Positions 45,150 to 58,321 of a stretch of DNA of 64,000 bases are shown here, piece by piece. Under the pieces are notes generated by a model. It saw only the letters and a list, made by a program, of their open reading frames with translations. It made no database searches and was not told the origin of the DNA. Within the stretch, counting starts at the first letter, position 1. Every line of letters starts with the position of its first letter. The translations under genes and the position numbers were made by a program. Origin of the DNA: Alisma plantago-aquatica (taxonomy: Eukaryota; Streptophyta; Magnoliopsida; Alismatales; Alismataceae); the NCBI GenBank assembly GCA_963693085.1, contig OY856410.1, positions 1,389,979,863 through 1,390,043,862 of the forward strand, read 5' to 3'.

Positions 45150-47179
45150 TTGAGTGTTACCTTGCAACTAAAGAAAAGGACCCGATTTCTTTAGATAATT
45201 AACCCAAATTTAGCATGATGATAGATTAAGTCATTAATAAGATTCCCTCAAAATTTGGGATTAAAATGATAAATGGTTTCAGAGTTATGGATATTTGAAA
45301 AATCCCTAATGTGAAAATCACAATTTTGTTAAATAAAGAATATTTCCTTTTTAATGTGGGCAATCAGCACTGTTGATCCAGATCCAATGGTGGCTGCTCC
45401 TTGTCCAGTTTGAGAAGAACTAGGAATAGAAAGAGTCTTGCTCGATCTGGATTCTATCTCAGTACGATTGTTGTGCAAGTCTGGGGAGTGCTCCAATAAC
45501 TTCGGGAGTCCAAACCAAACCAAAAGACCCCATGTTTCTATTATTTTCGTCAAATATTGGTGTTTTTTTCCAAGATTGGCACATGAGTCATCTCCATGGA
45601 CAAACAAGCTTGTAGGGAACTACCAATTTATAGGTTCGTAGACCCATTTTAGGAACGAAGAGCATAGGCAGTGACACTGAGATCGCTTGGGACCTCTCCC
45701 TACCACCAATTCCTGGAAACGAGCCCTTTCACTATTTTCTCCCTGATGTGCGCGGCCGTAGGACAGGGTGTTGTCCTTCCATGTGGGCCATCTTCTAGTG
45801 AGTTGGAGGGGTGCCACAGCGTCTGACAAGGCCTGGAGGAGGCACCCCACACACAAAGGCACGTTATTACGGTGGGGGCGGTGAACAGAATGGGGCATTG
45901 ATCCATGGTCATGGGTCTGAGACCAGAGATGGCGGCGGCGTTGTGGTTTATACTAGAACAACCACCCTCATCGGCAATGGAGGAGCAGATCAGCTTCAGG
46001 GGTCCTGGATAGAGCTGATCACAGAGATGGCTGCTCGAATTTGACGTCAGAATGAGCAGTCAACATAATGGTTGACCGTGACTTGGAGTCGGCTCGCAAA
46101 CAAGCAGATCGCGAGGTAGAAGATGATTAGAGTCAAAAGACTCTATCACCCTTGTAGGTATGCTCATGACCCAAGGTCTGTTTGGTCTTTTCGTCAGTTT
46201 TCTGAGACGAAGCGTTGGTATGTTGATAATTGGATATAATGCGGATGTGGCATCATTTTATTGGTCCATTTTCAATTAAGCTTGAAGTAATCGTAGAAAA
46301 TAATTGGTAACTCAGATGTAGACAAATAATATATGAAAATTGATCAGGAGAATGCGTAGAATCCAATAAAAATACTTTTAAAGCCTGATTTCGTTCCTAT
46401 TTGCAAAGGTACATTAAGTTGATTATAAAGTGCATTAAACTTAGATTAAAAACCCTAATTGTGATTAACGATCAAATCTATGATGCCTAACTGGTTAATT
46501 CAAGCACTATTAGCCTGTTGGATGATAACATAAGAATTGAATCTGATTTAGATGAGAAGTTTCTTGTTTGAGAGTTTTAATCTATGAATCCATGATAATG
46601 CATGTAGAAACCCTAATCTAGGGTAAAGAAGGAGATTAATTTGAATAATTCGAAATATTTGGAAATATGCTGATAATTGTTGATCCTAAGCTTATTAGGA
46701 GAGATAGGATAAGATAATTGGGGTTTATGAGTAGCTTTTCTTATTTAGGGTTTGTAGTGACAAAAGTGATAACAAAACCCTAATAGCAAGTGAAACCCTA
46801 AAAGAAAGTAGAAACCATAGGAAGCAAGTTAGATTGATTAGATCTTGATAACATGAGTAGTGAAGGAAATTGTATGGTTATTTCAGGATCCTTGTTGAGT
46901 GAATTTCATGCTTGCCTGGATTTCATATTTGCTTGGACTATTCCTGTCTTGTTTCGGTTGAACAGGTATGTGGTTAATTATGGTTAATCACATTAGTTTC
47001 CTGAATGTTTTTCTGGATGATTAATTGCATTGAACGAAACTTATCGGTTTGGATGTTCATACTTGCAAATCATAAAGTCACTATGATTATCACAATTATA
47101 ATATAAGTGTGTATTCTCGCACCTACATGCCACCCTGATGGATGATGCCATAAGGTCAAGCCCATGAGGGAAGACCCAT

Positions 47180-47307
47180 GGGCACCATGAGTGGTGACGC
47201 TAGACACCAAGCTCGGGAATGAGAAGGTGGTCTTTATTGAATGACTAATGGGCACAATGAGAGGTGACCCCAAGCACCAAGCTCAAGATGGAGAAGGTGG
47301 CCTTAAG
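47180..47307. repeat. 70-bp direct duplication in Y LTR
   Basis: GGGCACCATGAGTGGTGACG at 47180 and GGGCACAATGAGAGGTGACC at 47250 begin two diverged copies. Both go on with CACCAAGCTC and GAGAAGGTGG. Confidence 0.8.
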
Positions 47308-47797
47308 TCAATGGAAAATGAGAAACCCTAAGGATGGTATTCCAAGGTTAAGGCAAAAGCGGTTGAGAATGTCACATTGAAAGCGTAAATTGGCTTGTTA
47401 ATTAACTTGATTGCGATATTTCGACTCTTAGCCATATTTGTGAAATTTTGGTTGTCCCCACATACCGACATATTCCTATATGCTGACCGACATTTTGTTT
47501 GTCGCTATTTTGGTGTAACTCTAGAAACGACAAAAAGTAAAGTGATGCATTGTGAAAATAAGAAATAAAGTGCATGGATGATAAGATAGAATAGAATCAA
47601 GGTGTGGATAGAAGTAGATTTCCAAAGTTTTTAAAAGGTATGCAAAGTTTTATTTTATACAAGATTTCAGTTTAGTTGGTAGAATTTCATAATTATTATT
47701 GATTAATTGTCGAACCTTTGATCCGGTTTATTAGGATAATGGCTCTGACTTCTTGGTCTCCCTTAAGTGGGGGTTATCAGGAGACGGGGTTGTTACA

Positions 47798-50700
47798 AGC
47801 ATCATGAGCAAGTCTAGTAACATAGCATAGCTAACAACATGAGCATGTCTAATTGGTTGAACATATCAACATCACAATAAGAGCTAACAACATAAGCACA
47901 AGTACCTGGATAAGCATGATTAGTAGTATATGCATCTCTAGTTACAAAGGTGTGGCTAGCACGATAAACATAACTAACAACATGAGATAGCTAGAATCAT
48001 GACTATAATCAACAATAGTAGTATAGTTATCAACATAAGCATGGCTATTGTATGTATGCATCTACAATCTTAAGCATATCCACAACATAAGTATATCTAC
48101 TATCTCTTAATTGCACTAAGCATCATATTTATGTGAAGATAACAAATAAGTGTTATCACACAATGTGAAACATTGTGTATAACCCTAAACAAATATGTAA
48201 CATGGCTATCTTACATCTTTTATTATGCCCTAAGGAAATTGAGGATACCACTCAAAATCCAACTGACCACTGCTAAGTCGAAATCAGTGCCATACAAGAT
48301 CTAGGAAGAGTCAGACTCCTAAGATCTTCTGTGCCCCCAGTCAATACGGGTCCTCCACAGTGACACATAAGGTCAAGCTACTAATAGCCTAGTTCATCCT
48401 TGGTACAGGTCACACCACTAGTGAAAGGAGGTGGGTACGCATACCCTACCATCTGAGGTACAACCAACATTTCCTCCAATCTTATCACATATATAATCAC
48501 CAAGACACGACCACAGCCGTTCTCAATCACATCAGATGGATGAGGCATGACCATAGCTAACTTCCACAATCTGCATTGTGGATGATAAGGATATATCCTC
48601 AACTTACCACCCCCACAAAATCAATAGCATGCACTTTGAGTTTCCGCTAGGAATAATCATTTCACCATCTGGAAAATTCTGACACTTAGATGGATCTATG
48701 GAACATAGCACTACATGATTAGAGTTTCACTTGATTAGTTATGCCAATAGGGTGAATTAAGGCTGCATCAAACAAGTGGACATACAAACCCTAATTCACT
48801 TCTAAAAAGTACATGAATATCACAACTTCGAAAGATATAAAATGTGTGAAATATAATTTCTCATCTCATCATCACATGGTACTATTCACTTGCCATTCAT
48901 GAGACCACACTAGTCATCATACTATCAAAAGATATAAATCTTTTTCACAATATCACAGGGTATCAACCCTTATCAACACAAGAGGATTACACCTCATTTA
49001 GGGCTCAACCATGCCAAAAGGTCATTAAGTCCATCATACTATCATAGGATATAAAATCCATTTCAAAATATAATAGGGTATCAACCCTTATCAACACAAG
49101 AGGATTACACCTCATTTAGGGCCCAACCATGCCCAAAGGTCATTATGACCATCATACTATACCCTGCAAGATCATCATTATCTTTGCATGCCTTATAACA
49201 CGGCTCAACAACATCACTTACATATAAAATACCAGATCAACACAATATTGCATTAATGAGCTAGGAGATATTCATAAACAATCATGTCAGGGTTAGATTA
49301 AGATTAAGAACATTCCTTTATTACATCAACATGCAAGGAATCCAGATATGATTAACCCTCATATTATTCATAAGGCACATGTTTAGCATAACAATGTATC
49401 AACCATGTGTCTATGATAACCACCAATTAACACATTAGGGTTATGATCATATTAAGGAGGTTATTCCACCATCATTCCATCATATAAGAATGTTAAACAT
49501 GAATACTCATCTTTATTTATTTGCATTAGAGTTAGGTTCAACATGACACATTATATTAATGTTACTAATCAGGACTTATACCCAAACCTTAACTCACGAC
49601 ATCCCCATTGGATCATGGATGCATAAGGTGAAGCATCACCATAACATTCCATAATGTTCTCAAGTACGTAACCACACATAAATCAAGGTGTAACCATTGG
49701 GTTATAGCATACTAGGGTTTCAACAACAATAAGAGAGTACCCCATGATTGAATTGGTCATTCAAGGGCTATTCATACCCAATTACCATCATATAGTTATA
49801 TTAAAGCTAGGTATAATGAGCTATACTTCATTAGGGTTACATATCAACACAATATGATTATAATCCCTTCTATTCATATCAGTGAATAGGTAATACTATC
49901 ATATTGAGGGTAACTCTCCATTTGTTCCATCATCATTCAACCCATATCACCATACCACAATGTCACCCAGAACCATTGGATGTTTAAAAGGTAAGACCAT
50001 TGGTTGTTTTCATAAGTAAACACCTTGGATAAACCATCTATGAAGTACTTGATTTGTTCTCTAGAAAGAGTCACCATTTAACCCTAGTCATTCCTTGATT
50101 AACAACACAAAAAGTTCCATTGAGTGTAGGGTAAAACCCATAATCAACTGTTCATTTAAAACAAGCCATCCATTGTCAACAAGTAAGCTCCTTAAGCTGA
50201 TCATATAAAGGAAACCATCTAAATCACATTATTAGGACCAACATATTACATTAGCCATCATTCCTCTTTATTGGAGGAATAGATAGTAGATCTTGACCAT
50301 TGGGTCAAGTTCATATGTTAAAACCATCAATTACAATATAGGTCCGACCATTGCATCAAGTGACCCAAGAAACCATTAGTCTAAGGCTTAATTGATGCTA
50401 CAACTACAATGCTTAACTTACCATAGGTTGTAGAGACATGATCCACCATTTTTAGTGACCATTAAATCACCATAGGTTGTTAGATCAACACTATATTCAT
50501 TATTCAACATCAAATATTAAGCTAATGACACCATTGATTGATAACATCAATAGGGTACTTAATGATAGGTCATTAAACTTCTAATTGACCCAAAACCTGA
50601 CCTAAGGGGGTGGCCATAGGCTGTCACCATCATTTGACACCATTGATTACGACCATCATTTTTTATGAAGACAACACCATAGGGTTGTTTCAATGGTAAC

Positions 50701-52013
50701 ATCACCGGGTCATGGATTATATAAGAAATCAGCTTTAAACCCTAAAATTGACCATTGGTTGATAGGTGATTAGCACCATAGGTTGTCAAACCAACCTGAT
50801 CCAAGTCATATTATACCCTAGAAATAACATACACATGATCACAGGTTCATCTAGAACTGAAATCAGATTAGGAAACATTATAAAAACCGAAATCCAAGTC
50901 AAGCATAGCTTTTTAGTGCATGAATCATCATTTTTAAGCAAGAACATGAGCTAGCAAGCTTATGGTAAGCAATAAACGTGGAGAAAGTTATAAAACTTTC
51001 CTATAATGAGAATATGAAACCCCACATAGAAGAAAACTCGAGCACGTAGGGTAGAAAATCCAAGCATAAGTTATGAACTCGTCCATCTAGCACCTTTCTT
51101 CATCAAATGAGCAAGCCCTAAGCATAAGGAGCAAGAAAGGTAGGATTTTAGAGCTTTAGAGAAATTTCAACCACGGAACAGCAAGGTTATGACTTGGAGG
51201 AAGGTCTAAGGAAGGAGAAGAGAAATATAAACGGAGAAGGAAAGAATAAAATAACTTGCCTTGGTCAGAATCCCTAGAAGATGACTTTGGAAACCCTAGG
51301 TAGGGCTAAATGGAGCTCTAGGAGACCTTCTTCTTCAAAAAGAGGTTTTCTTCTACCTTAGAGAACTTGGTTCCAGAGAAAAACATAGGGGAGTCTTTGA
51401 TCTAGGTTAAAGGAAAGAGAAATCAAGCATTGTTTTGTACTTGGGCAAGGAAGAGGTAAATATAGCCCATGGATAAGAATGGAAGCAAGCATGAGGTGTA
51501 AAAGTAGCTTCCCCATGTTTCTATGGCCTTAAACTATTAAGAATATAAAAGCACACACAAAAGAAGCTATCCCACCGTCCTTATAGACCTTCTTAGATTT
51601 TCTTTGTCAAATTTCCCAGCCAATAACATAATTCATTAGTTGATAGCTACTAAAGGTAGCTCATTCGTGAAGGGGTAAAGCCTAAAATACCCTTGGAGAA
51701 AACACCTTCAAAACAAGGTTTAAATGGGCACCCCATGGCTCACAAAGCTCAAGAATGATGAGATAATATCCAAGGAACGTAATGAAAGTTATAAATTACA
51801 AAGAAAACCTCTCAAATGGGTGAATCGCTGAAAAATCTAAAATGTGCATAAAATTGCATAACTTGCTCAAACAGTGTCCAAATTGGACCAAATTTGAAAT
51901 TTAAGCTTGTATTATGATTTAAAAGAATATCACAATGTTATATTAGGGTTATAAGAATTCAATTATGATAATTAAGCTTAATCAACTCATTAAGCAAGTT
52001 TAGGGGCCTTACA
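47798..52013 (-). repeat. 3' LTR of element X (left end missing)
   Basis: 4216 bp are visible, ending GGGGCCTTACA before a CTATAAACGCCTAACATG block equivalent to the Z PPT region. The expected other end (TGTGAGAACCTGTTACAC, seen at 59972) is not found at 47798. It contains irregular AACATGAGCATG-like repeats (47800-48110) and a tandem duplication at 48916-49160. No gene is seen. Confidence 0.65.
48916..49160. repeat. about 117-bp tandem duplication in X LTR
   Basis: CATCATACTATCA at 48916 and 49032, and TATCAACCCTTATCAACACA at 48961 and 49079, mark two nearly identical units. A third begins at 49150. Confidence 0.85.
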
Positions 52014-52029
52014 ACTATAAACGCCTAAC

Positions 52030-52110
52030 ATGAATTTCGCCCTCGAAATCCAAGGCAAACAAAGATGTGTACTTCCTTTGCACATCATCCTATTACATTC
52101 ACATGGTTAA
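52030..52110 (-). pseudogene. X chromodomain tail remnant
   Basis: In element sense it reads MCKGSTHLCLPWISRAKF-like or, in the family frame, KYTSLFALDFEGEIHVRR. It corresponds to the KYPSLF...FRG end of Z pol just before the PPT. Too short to show more. Confidence 0.45.
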
Positions 52111-52317
52111 TTTCATATCTTGGTTATGTCACATAAATTATACATATCTCATCTTGGTTCAGCATAAAAACCTCCATCTAATAAGACATTCTCAATATGG
52201 ACTGTAGAAACTTGTTGTGTCATCTGGACAACTCTACTACTAATGTTCAACTTTACATTATATCTATCATCCTAAAATTATATCTATTGTATCAACACAT
52301 TACTCAAAAGTCATACT

Positions 52318-52580
52318 TCATAACTTTTTACCAATCATGGCATGTGTCCCATACCATTCCTTGAAGCATATAAAAAAAGGTGATGTATCCATCCTTGTTT
52401 TTTCTAGATACACTAACATTGGAACACTTGTAAGTTCTTTTTCAGCATCAAATGAAATGTTGATGCCGACACCCATCATTCCATATAAGGAAACATCATT
52501 CCTAGTCAACCTTGTTAGGGGTGAAACAACAACACTATCTTCACCTTACTAGGATTTATACAACCTACTTAGAAGACATA
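52318..52580 (-). pseudogene. X RT/RNase H fragment
   Basis: The minus-strand frame with ISFDAEKELTSVPMLVYLEK aligns with Z (SFQLLKERLTSAPILVLPK), the start of the RNase H domain. DNA similarity to Z 10510-10730 runs along the whole piece, including CTAGTCAACCTTGTTAGGGG against CTAGTCAACTTGGTTATGGG. It is a decayed pol remnant, not a gene. Confidence 0.65.
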
Positions 52581-53352
52581 TCATGATCCCATAAAGAAAT
52601 TTAATCAACCCCATCTCACTCTTGTTCAACTTGTCTCATAGCTATTGCTACTTTGGCAACCTTAAGGTGTTTGAAAAAATATTGATCATATTTTTTACCA
52701 TATTTGAAATACTATGACCTGTTATCATTCAAAGCTTTGTATAACTTGTATGATATGACTGGAACACTCTGTTCCTCCTATTCATAAATTTTATTTGTAC
52801 GTTGGTTAGTCTAAAGGACATAATTCTAAACTCATCATGGTCATGTCAATTATGTCATCTAATCTAACTTTTATGCATTGATATTTGATCATATGTTTAT
52901 CTTAAAGGAATGCGGTATTACATACCTATTAACCAACAAACCATCTATCTTTGATAGCGGTCTTGCCCAGCTATCATTGAACCATACACAACATTATAGA
53001 ATCACTTCTGTTTTTTTCTTTTCAAACAATATTTAGAGGGTCATAATCAATTCTATTTCTCTCTCTAAGGGAGATAAACACTTGGAATGCTCATTTAATA
53101 AACATATCCAACCTTCACATATTTCTCATACTGTTGATACATCTTGGATACTAGGATTCATTATCTTGGTATCCACCTCATGTGCTATAAGGAACTCACA
53201 TCATTATATCATATACTTTTTACCGACATAATAAATATCAAGACATGTAAGAGGAGTCTTCCTAATTATTGGATGGCTTAAAAGAAAAGTCTTCATAAAC
53301 TTTATGAACATGGAACCATAGTCCAAACAACCTTATGCTATAATAAGCTATC
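52581..53352 (-). other. X internal region, no readable gene
   Basis: Decayed pol is expected here by position. I could not read conserved motifs. It ends with the W target site CTATC. Confidence 0.5.
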
Positions 53353-56168
53353 TGTCACAAAGTGGAATTTTACATAAGTTTGAATTAATTCCAATTTTTC
53401 CCTCTTTATACTAACTCATGGTCCCAATTCATTTTTCTTGGAAACATAATCAATATTGACATTCAAGTACGAAATATGGCGATCAATGTAGTTTTTATAC
53501 ACGTTATAACACCAAAAATTATATTCAATCATCACTATCCAAAGGATCAAATTGATCGATGAAACTTTATCACTTGGTTCTCAAACTTTTTCTAGATGTT
53601 CTATACATTTTTGTAAATCTATATTCCAAATTTCATGTGATTTGGACATTTCTACGTTTTACTATGATTTCTTGAAGTTTTATGCTAAAAACCCCTTCAT
53701 TTGCCTTTTTAATTGGTTTTTCCAAATCAACTATCCAGGGCTAGGCATCGGGGGTGTGTTTTGGCCCTTAGATCTGCCTCCCGCGGATCCAGGCCGGATC
53801 TGATGGCCATTGTGTCATCTTCAACCTCCCGCTGAATGTGGGCAGGTGTTAATGCTGCCAAGCGACCGATCTCCCGCTCATGACCCCAGTTTGAAAATAT
53901 GAGCAGATAGAATCCCTCGTCTCGCAAATTCGAACTCGACCATACCCATTTTGACCATCTTTCGTTCTCTATCCAGCCACCAAAATGACCTCTTTGCTAT
54001 GCCCTCTCACTCCGGTGGCCATGGCCATTTTCAAATCTCGATCTAGCCTAACCCTAGCCCCCAAGCCTATAAAAGAACCCCCAAGGTCCGCAGCAAGTGC
54101 ACCTTGCTCAGAGCTTAGCCTTGTACGCCATATCGGCTTTGAGCACCCCTTTTTCTTGCTTTGATCCCTTGCTTCTACAAACGGCACCGCCGCCCAGCCC
54201 TGATGGGCATTCCTCCACCACACCACCTCTCCTCAACCCACAACTGCCATCACACTCGCAGAGGAATAGTGAGAATAGACGGCAACTCGAAAGCCTCCCT
54301 CGCCTTCTCCGGCCTTTGATTCCCCCTGTGCCGATGAGCCATCTCCATCGTGTCTATGTTGCTCACGCACGAAGGTTGGAATAGGAGAAAGAAAGGTCGT
54401 GAACCGGTCGGTCTGGAGGAGAGAGCCCACCCGGTCCAGGGCTCAGTGAACCAACGATCAAACTGGGAAAAATCAAAGAATTGAATAGGATCTTTGATAT
54501 AGAAAGTCACAGATCTATGTGGCTCAATCTTAGATGTTCCTTGTGCATCCAACGACCCTCGATTTTTGCAAATAAGGTAAATATCCCCTCTCTATTTAGA
54601 AATTCATATAAATGTCAAGATCTTGTATTAATTGTAGAAAATAAATCCTAGCTCCAAGTATAATGAACAAGTAGTCATTCTTGATCAGAAAAACCCAGTG
54701 AATCCATTAAAAATACTTTTGAAACCCGATTCCAAACTATTCTCACTGATATAATTAAATCATTATCTCTTGCTCATTTAATTTGTCAAATGACTCTATT
54801 TTAGTGATTAATCCCTTGAAATCCTAATATTTGACTATAATGATCATCTTGAAACCAAACTTGACTAAATATGAGTTTATATCTAATCTTGTAACTCATC
54901 TCTCCTAGAATGTGAATAATGAACATTGAAATAAGGATTTCTCTTGATATGTTGAAGATTAATCTTAATCTTGCAAACCCCTAATCATTTTCCCTACCCA
55001 TGATTATACATGATCTAAACTTGAGTTCTAATGATACTACTTGATATTGAAAATGATCTAGAGATTTGAATAATGATGACAATAATTAGGGTTGACATGT
55101 GTTCCTAAATATACCTAGGTAGGTCATCCATTCTTGAAACATGCTTGATACTTGAATAAATGTTAGACATTTAGAAATATTGTTAATGACCTAACCCTAA
55201 GGTGGAGATAGGAAAATGTAACCTTAATCTTGAATAGTGAAGCATGATTCTTTACAAACTATGATCTTGACCCTTGATCTAAAATTTTGATCTAGGATTT
55301 GAGAAAAGGGGTTGATCTACTCTATCTTGGAATGTATCCAAATACTCATTTAGAAAGGTACGCTATTATATAACTCCTCCTTGATTGTATTGAAGATTCT
55401 TTTATGTATCTCTTGACCGTATGCTTGGCTATTTACATGGATGAGCTACTATTCCATATGATTAGTCTTCTGTTTTTCTATACTATATTTTGAAAAACAT
55501 GAAAACATAAATTGCATGCCCATTATGACTGCCCGTATATTGATAATGATGTTGACAATGATAATGTTGATAATGTTGATATTGAGTGCAACAACCCCCT
55601 CATTTGGAGGTGGGACTTGCACATTGTCTTCCTATGTTCCTATGGTGAGAAGGATCCTAGTGACCTTCCCCATCGTGTTGGGGTAATAGAGTCACACAAT
55701 ATATATAAGCATGCTTCTCAAATTACAACATAATGGGAACTCGTAATAAAAGTTGAATAGCTTGAAAAAATTGTCAAATAAACGTTGGATTTGCAAATTT
55801 CTTGTTATTCGTTTTGAATATAAGTCCTTCCAAGGAAACTATTTTATTATAAACCATTTTACTTGATTTTTATAGCGTACCGTGCAATTACATGATTGTG
55901 CCTTGATTTTCTTGATTTTAGGCAATACAAATGGAATACTGAATAAGATCACTTCCGCACTCTACATACTCTGATGGCAAAAATAAATCAGATATATCTC
56001 CATATTGGGTTAGTTGTTCTTTAAATATCCAATTTTTTGAGTTATTATTTCTTATTGTATATGCCAGTGTAATAGATCCTATCGGGCCACTCAGGGATGG
56101 GCGCTTCAATCCTTGTACTACTGTCTAGGCAGTAGGATTGGGATTGGGGTAATAACAGTTCCGTGACA
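53353..56168 (+). repeat. 5' LTR of element W (full length)
   Basis: Compared with the 3' LTR it contains an extra 2.18 kb between CAACTATCCAGGGC (about 53740) and TAGGCAATACAAATGG (about 55920). That part holds a GC-rich block (53740-54430), the TATA box, and an AACCGGTCGGT motif near 54403. Confidence 0.88.
54068..54074 (+). promoter_or_regulatory. predicted TATA box of element W
   Basis: TATAAAA in the context AAGCCTATAAAAGAACCCC, inside the GC-rich block of the 5' LTR. It lies 715 bp from the LTR start. The 3' LTR has lost this region. Confidence 0.5.
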
Positions 56169-56170
56169 GT

Positions 56171-56182
56171 TGGTATCAGAGC
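56171..56182 (+). other. primer-binding site of element W
   Basis: TGGTATCAGAGC, a perfect initiator tRNA-Met complement, two bases after the 5' LTR. Confidence 0.9.
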
Positions 56183-58308
56183 TTACACACTCCCATATAC
56201 TTTAAGTAAATGATATCTCAAGTCTCTTAAACCCAAGAAACTCTAAAGTTTGTAATGGTGAATATTGAGGTGTCTAGGCTAAGGGTTCTGGCATAATTTC
56301 TCCTATCTATTTTCACGATGGCTGATATCCCCCGCTCTACCTGGCCTTAATTGATCCAGAACTGGACCTAAAGGTTCTCTTGTGAAACCTTAGAAGTCTT
56401 CTAGCATCTCATATATTCATTAAGGACTACCTAAGCCACCCATGTAGATGAAGATTAGGTAGTCTTCTCATCTCCTCATGTGGTCCTTTCTTGTGACCTT
56501 ATACCACATGATGTCTCAATTATGTGTAGCTTATGCCTGGGAAAACTGAATATCACTAGACAATTTTGAAAGTTGATACCATGATCTGGCCTTAATTTGA
56601 AAATTCGATTTTGATCAATGATAATTTTGAAATCAATTACTCTTGTATGACCCCTAATATCATGCAAAATCAATTTAGCCAAACTAGACTACACGCTTTC
56701 TATGTTGAGGTAAATTATGATATGGTGAAATAAGAAGGATTTATACATTATTGTTGATAAGGTCCCTATTTGATTAAGCCCATGTTTCCCTATTATTGAC
56801 TACAACCTCAACCATAGTTAGGCAAACTTTTTCTCTATTTGCTACACATCATGATTATTCCATGAAATTATTAAACTTATGACTCACAAAATCATGATTT
56901 AAGACTATGATGCAAAAAGCAGTTCCTATTTACTATTGATGCCTTTTGCAAACTCAATTTTGACACGATGAGCATGTACCTAAATCATCCACAAAATTCC
57001 CAATTATACCACTAACTTGATCATGAATGGAAAGGAACGCAAATATAACCTTGACTTTGTAAAAACTTGACATTATTGCCCTATTATCTTGAATTTTGAT
57101 GTTATGACCTTGTAAAACATGCTTTGATCATTAATACTCTCCCTATTTGAATAAGCTCGATGAATAATGACTAATGTTGGTAATGTGCTAGATTAGGGTG
57201 GTAGTGGATCATGACTCCCCTAACCTAGGTCAAGTCCCTATTATGATTACCTCTTAGTTTTCATCCTATTGATTATTTAGAGTTTGGAAAGGTATTCCGT
57301 TCCACCCTATTTCGACTGGTTGACATAAGCCTAATAGGTTAAACCCATGGTTGATACTCGATCTTGAATATTGATTTAATAATGACCTTGATATATGATT
57401 TTTTTTTTACTATAGCTTGTGGTTGACTTCCTAGATAGACCTAGGTGTAGATCATTCATCAACATTGGATACAATGATAATGAAATTATGATCTTTTGCT
57501 CAAATATTGATTGAATATTGTTGCTCAAAATTGAATATAGGTGAGTGATCTCCCCCAAAGTCTAAATAGGGATCTAAACCCTGACTTCAAAATTTTGAAC
57601 CCATGACTTTTGATGTCCACAAATCTTGATTCTTGATAATGTGACTCACGATTATCAAATCTCAATAATGTTACAAATCCTATGTTCACATTATTTGGAT
57701 CCACGGATCATACTAGACATATAACACATAACTTCAAAATCCCAAATCTTGAAATTTTGAAGTGATGACTATTTTTGACCCTCTTGAGTTATTACTTAGG
57801 GTCTAGCTCTCATTCGGACTAGGGTGGGTCCTCCCATTGATTTTGAGCTCAAAAATCATGACATTGAACATATGATGTTGTCTTGAAATGTTGAAATATG
57901 AAATCTCAAATCATTGATGTATAACCCCACCTAGGCCAATGTAGAGTGTAGGACCCTGAGATTTTGGGATTGAAAGTCACCTTGTACACATGATTCAAAA
58001 ACTCTATTTTCCTGACCTAAATATGATCCCTCCAAATTTGTGATCAATAGGATACTTCCCGTATTTGTAGCTCAAATAATGCATTGACCTGGATACTCAA
58101 TTGCTCGATGATGGAATGATATTGGTACCAAGTTAGTTATGACATGAAACATGGAATCCAAAGTATGATTATTGGACTAGTTGAATTTTGATGACATGGT
58201 TTTGATTATATAGTTGAGGATACTCAATATTCAAGGATATGATATGGCTTTTGATAATCCCAATTTTGAGGATTTTTTGAATTTTGGGGACAAAATTCCT
58301 TATTAATT
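56183..58308 (+). other. W internal region, no coding sequence seen
   Basis: AT-rich, with many stops in all frames. The longest frames are under 70 codons and show no gag, protease, RT, RNase H or integrase motif. The block GAATTTTGGGGACAAAATTC (58279-58298) is the only clear link to a coding relative. Confidence 0.75.
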
Positions 58309-58321
58309 AAGGAGGGAAGGA
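58309..58321 (+). other. polypurine tract of element W
   Basis: AAGGAGGGAAGGA directly before the 3' LTR start TGTGACATAG. Confidence 0.8.

Larger units (their letters stand above)
3047..47797 (+). mobile_element. Element Y: old chromovirus (Ty3/gypsy), interrupted by element Z
   Basis: Visible parts are 3047-3859, 41016-44432 and the 3' LTR 44433-47797. Everything between 3865 and 41010 is the later insertion Z, flanked by GTAAT at 3860-3864 and 41011-41015. The right part holds a decayed integrase (about 43286-43499) and a chromodomain-like tail (about 44118-44340), followed by a GAATTTTGTGGGCAAAATTC block and an AGAGGGGAAGGA polypurine tract directly before the LTR. The left part (3047-3859) is purine-rich like the rest but I could not match it to gag. 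No 5' LTR is seen, so Y is truncated, or its left end lies beyond the putative DNA transposon at 1-3033. Confidence 0.6.
44433..47797 (+). repeat. 3' LTR of element Y
   Basis: 3365 bp. It starts TGTTACAACCCC and ends GGGGTTGTTACA, a perfect 12-bp terminal inverted repeat, and is preceded by the PPT AGAGGGGAAGGA. It contains a TA microsatellite (about 45123-45149), a GC-rich block (about 45640-46050), teloboxes (AAACCCTAA near 46450, 46610, 46780), and a 70-bp direct duplication (47180 and 47250). The matching 5' LTR is not in the window. Confidence 0.8.

Noticed and set aside
45329..46044. ORFs of 67-92 codons in the GC-rich part of the Y LTR
   Set aside because: No family signature, inside an LTR, open because of GC content.
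53727..54552. Several overlapping ORFs on both strands around 53727-54552 as a host gene
   Set aside because: They fall in the GC-rich promoter block of the W LTR, have no domain, and overlap on both strands.
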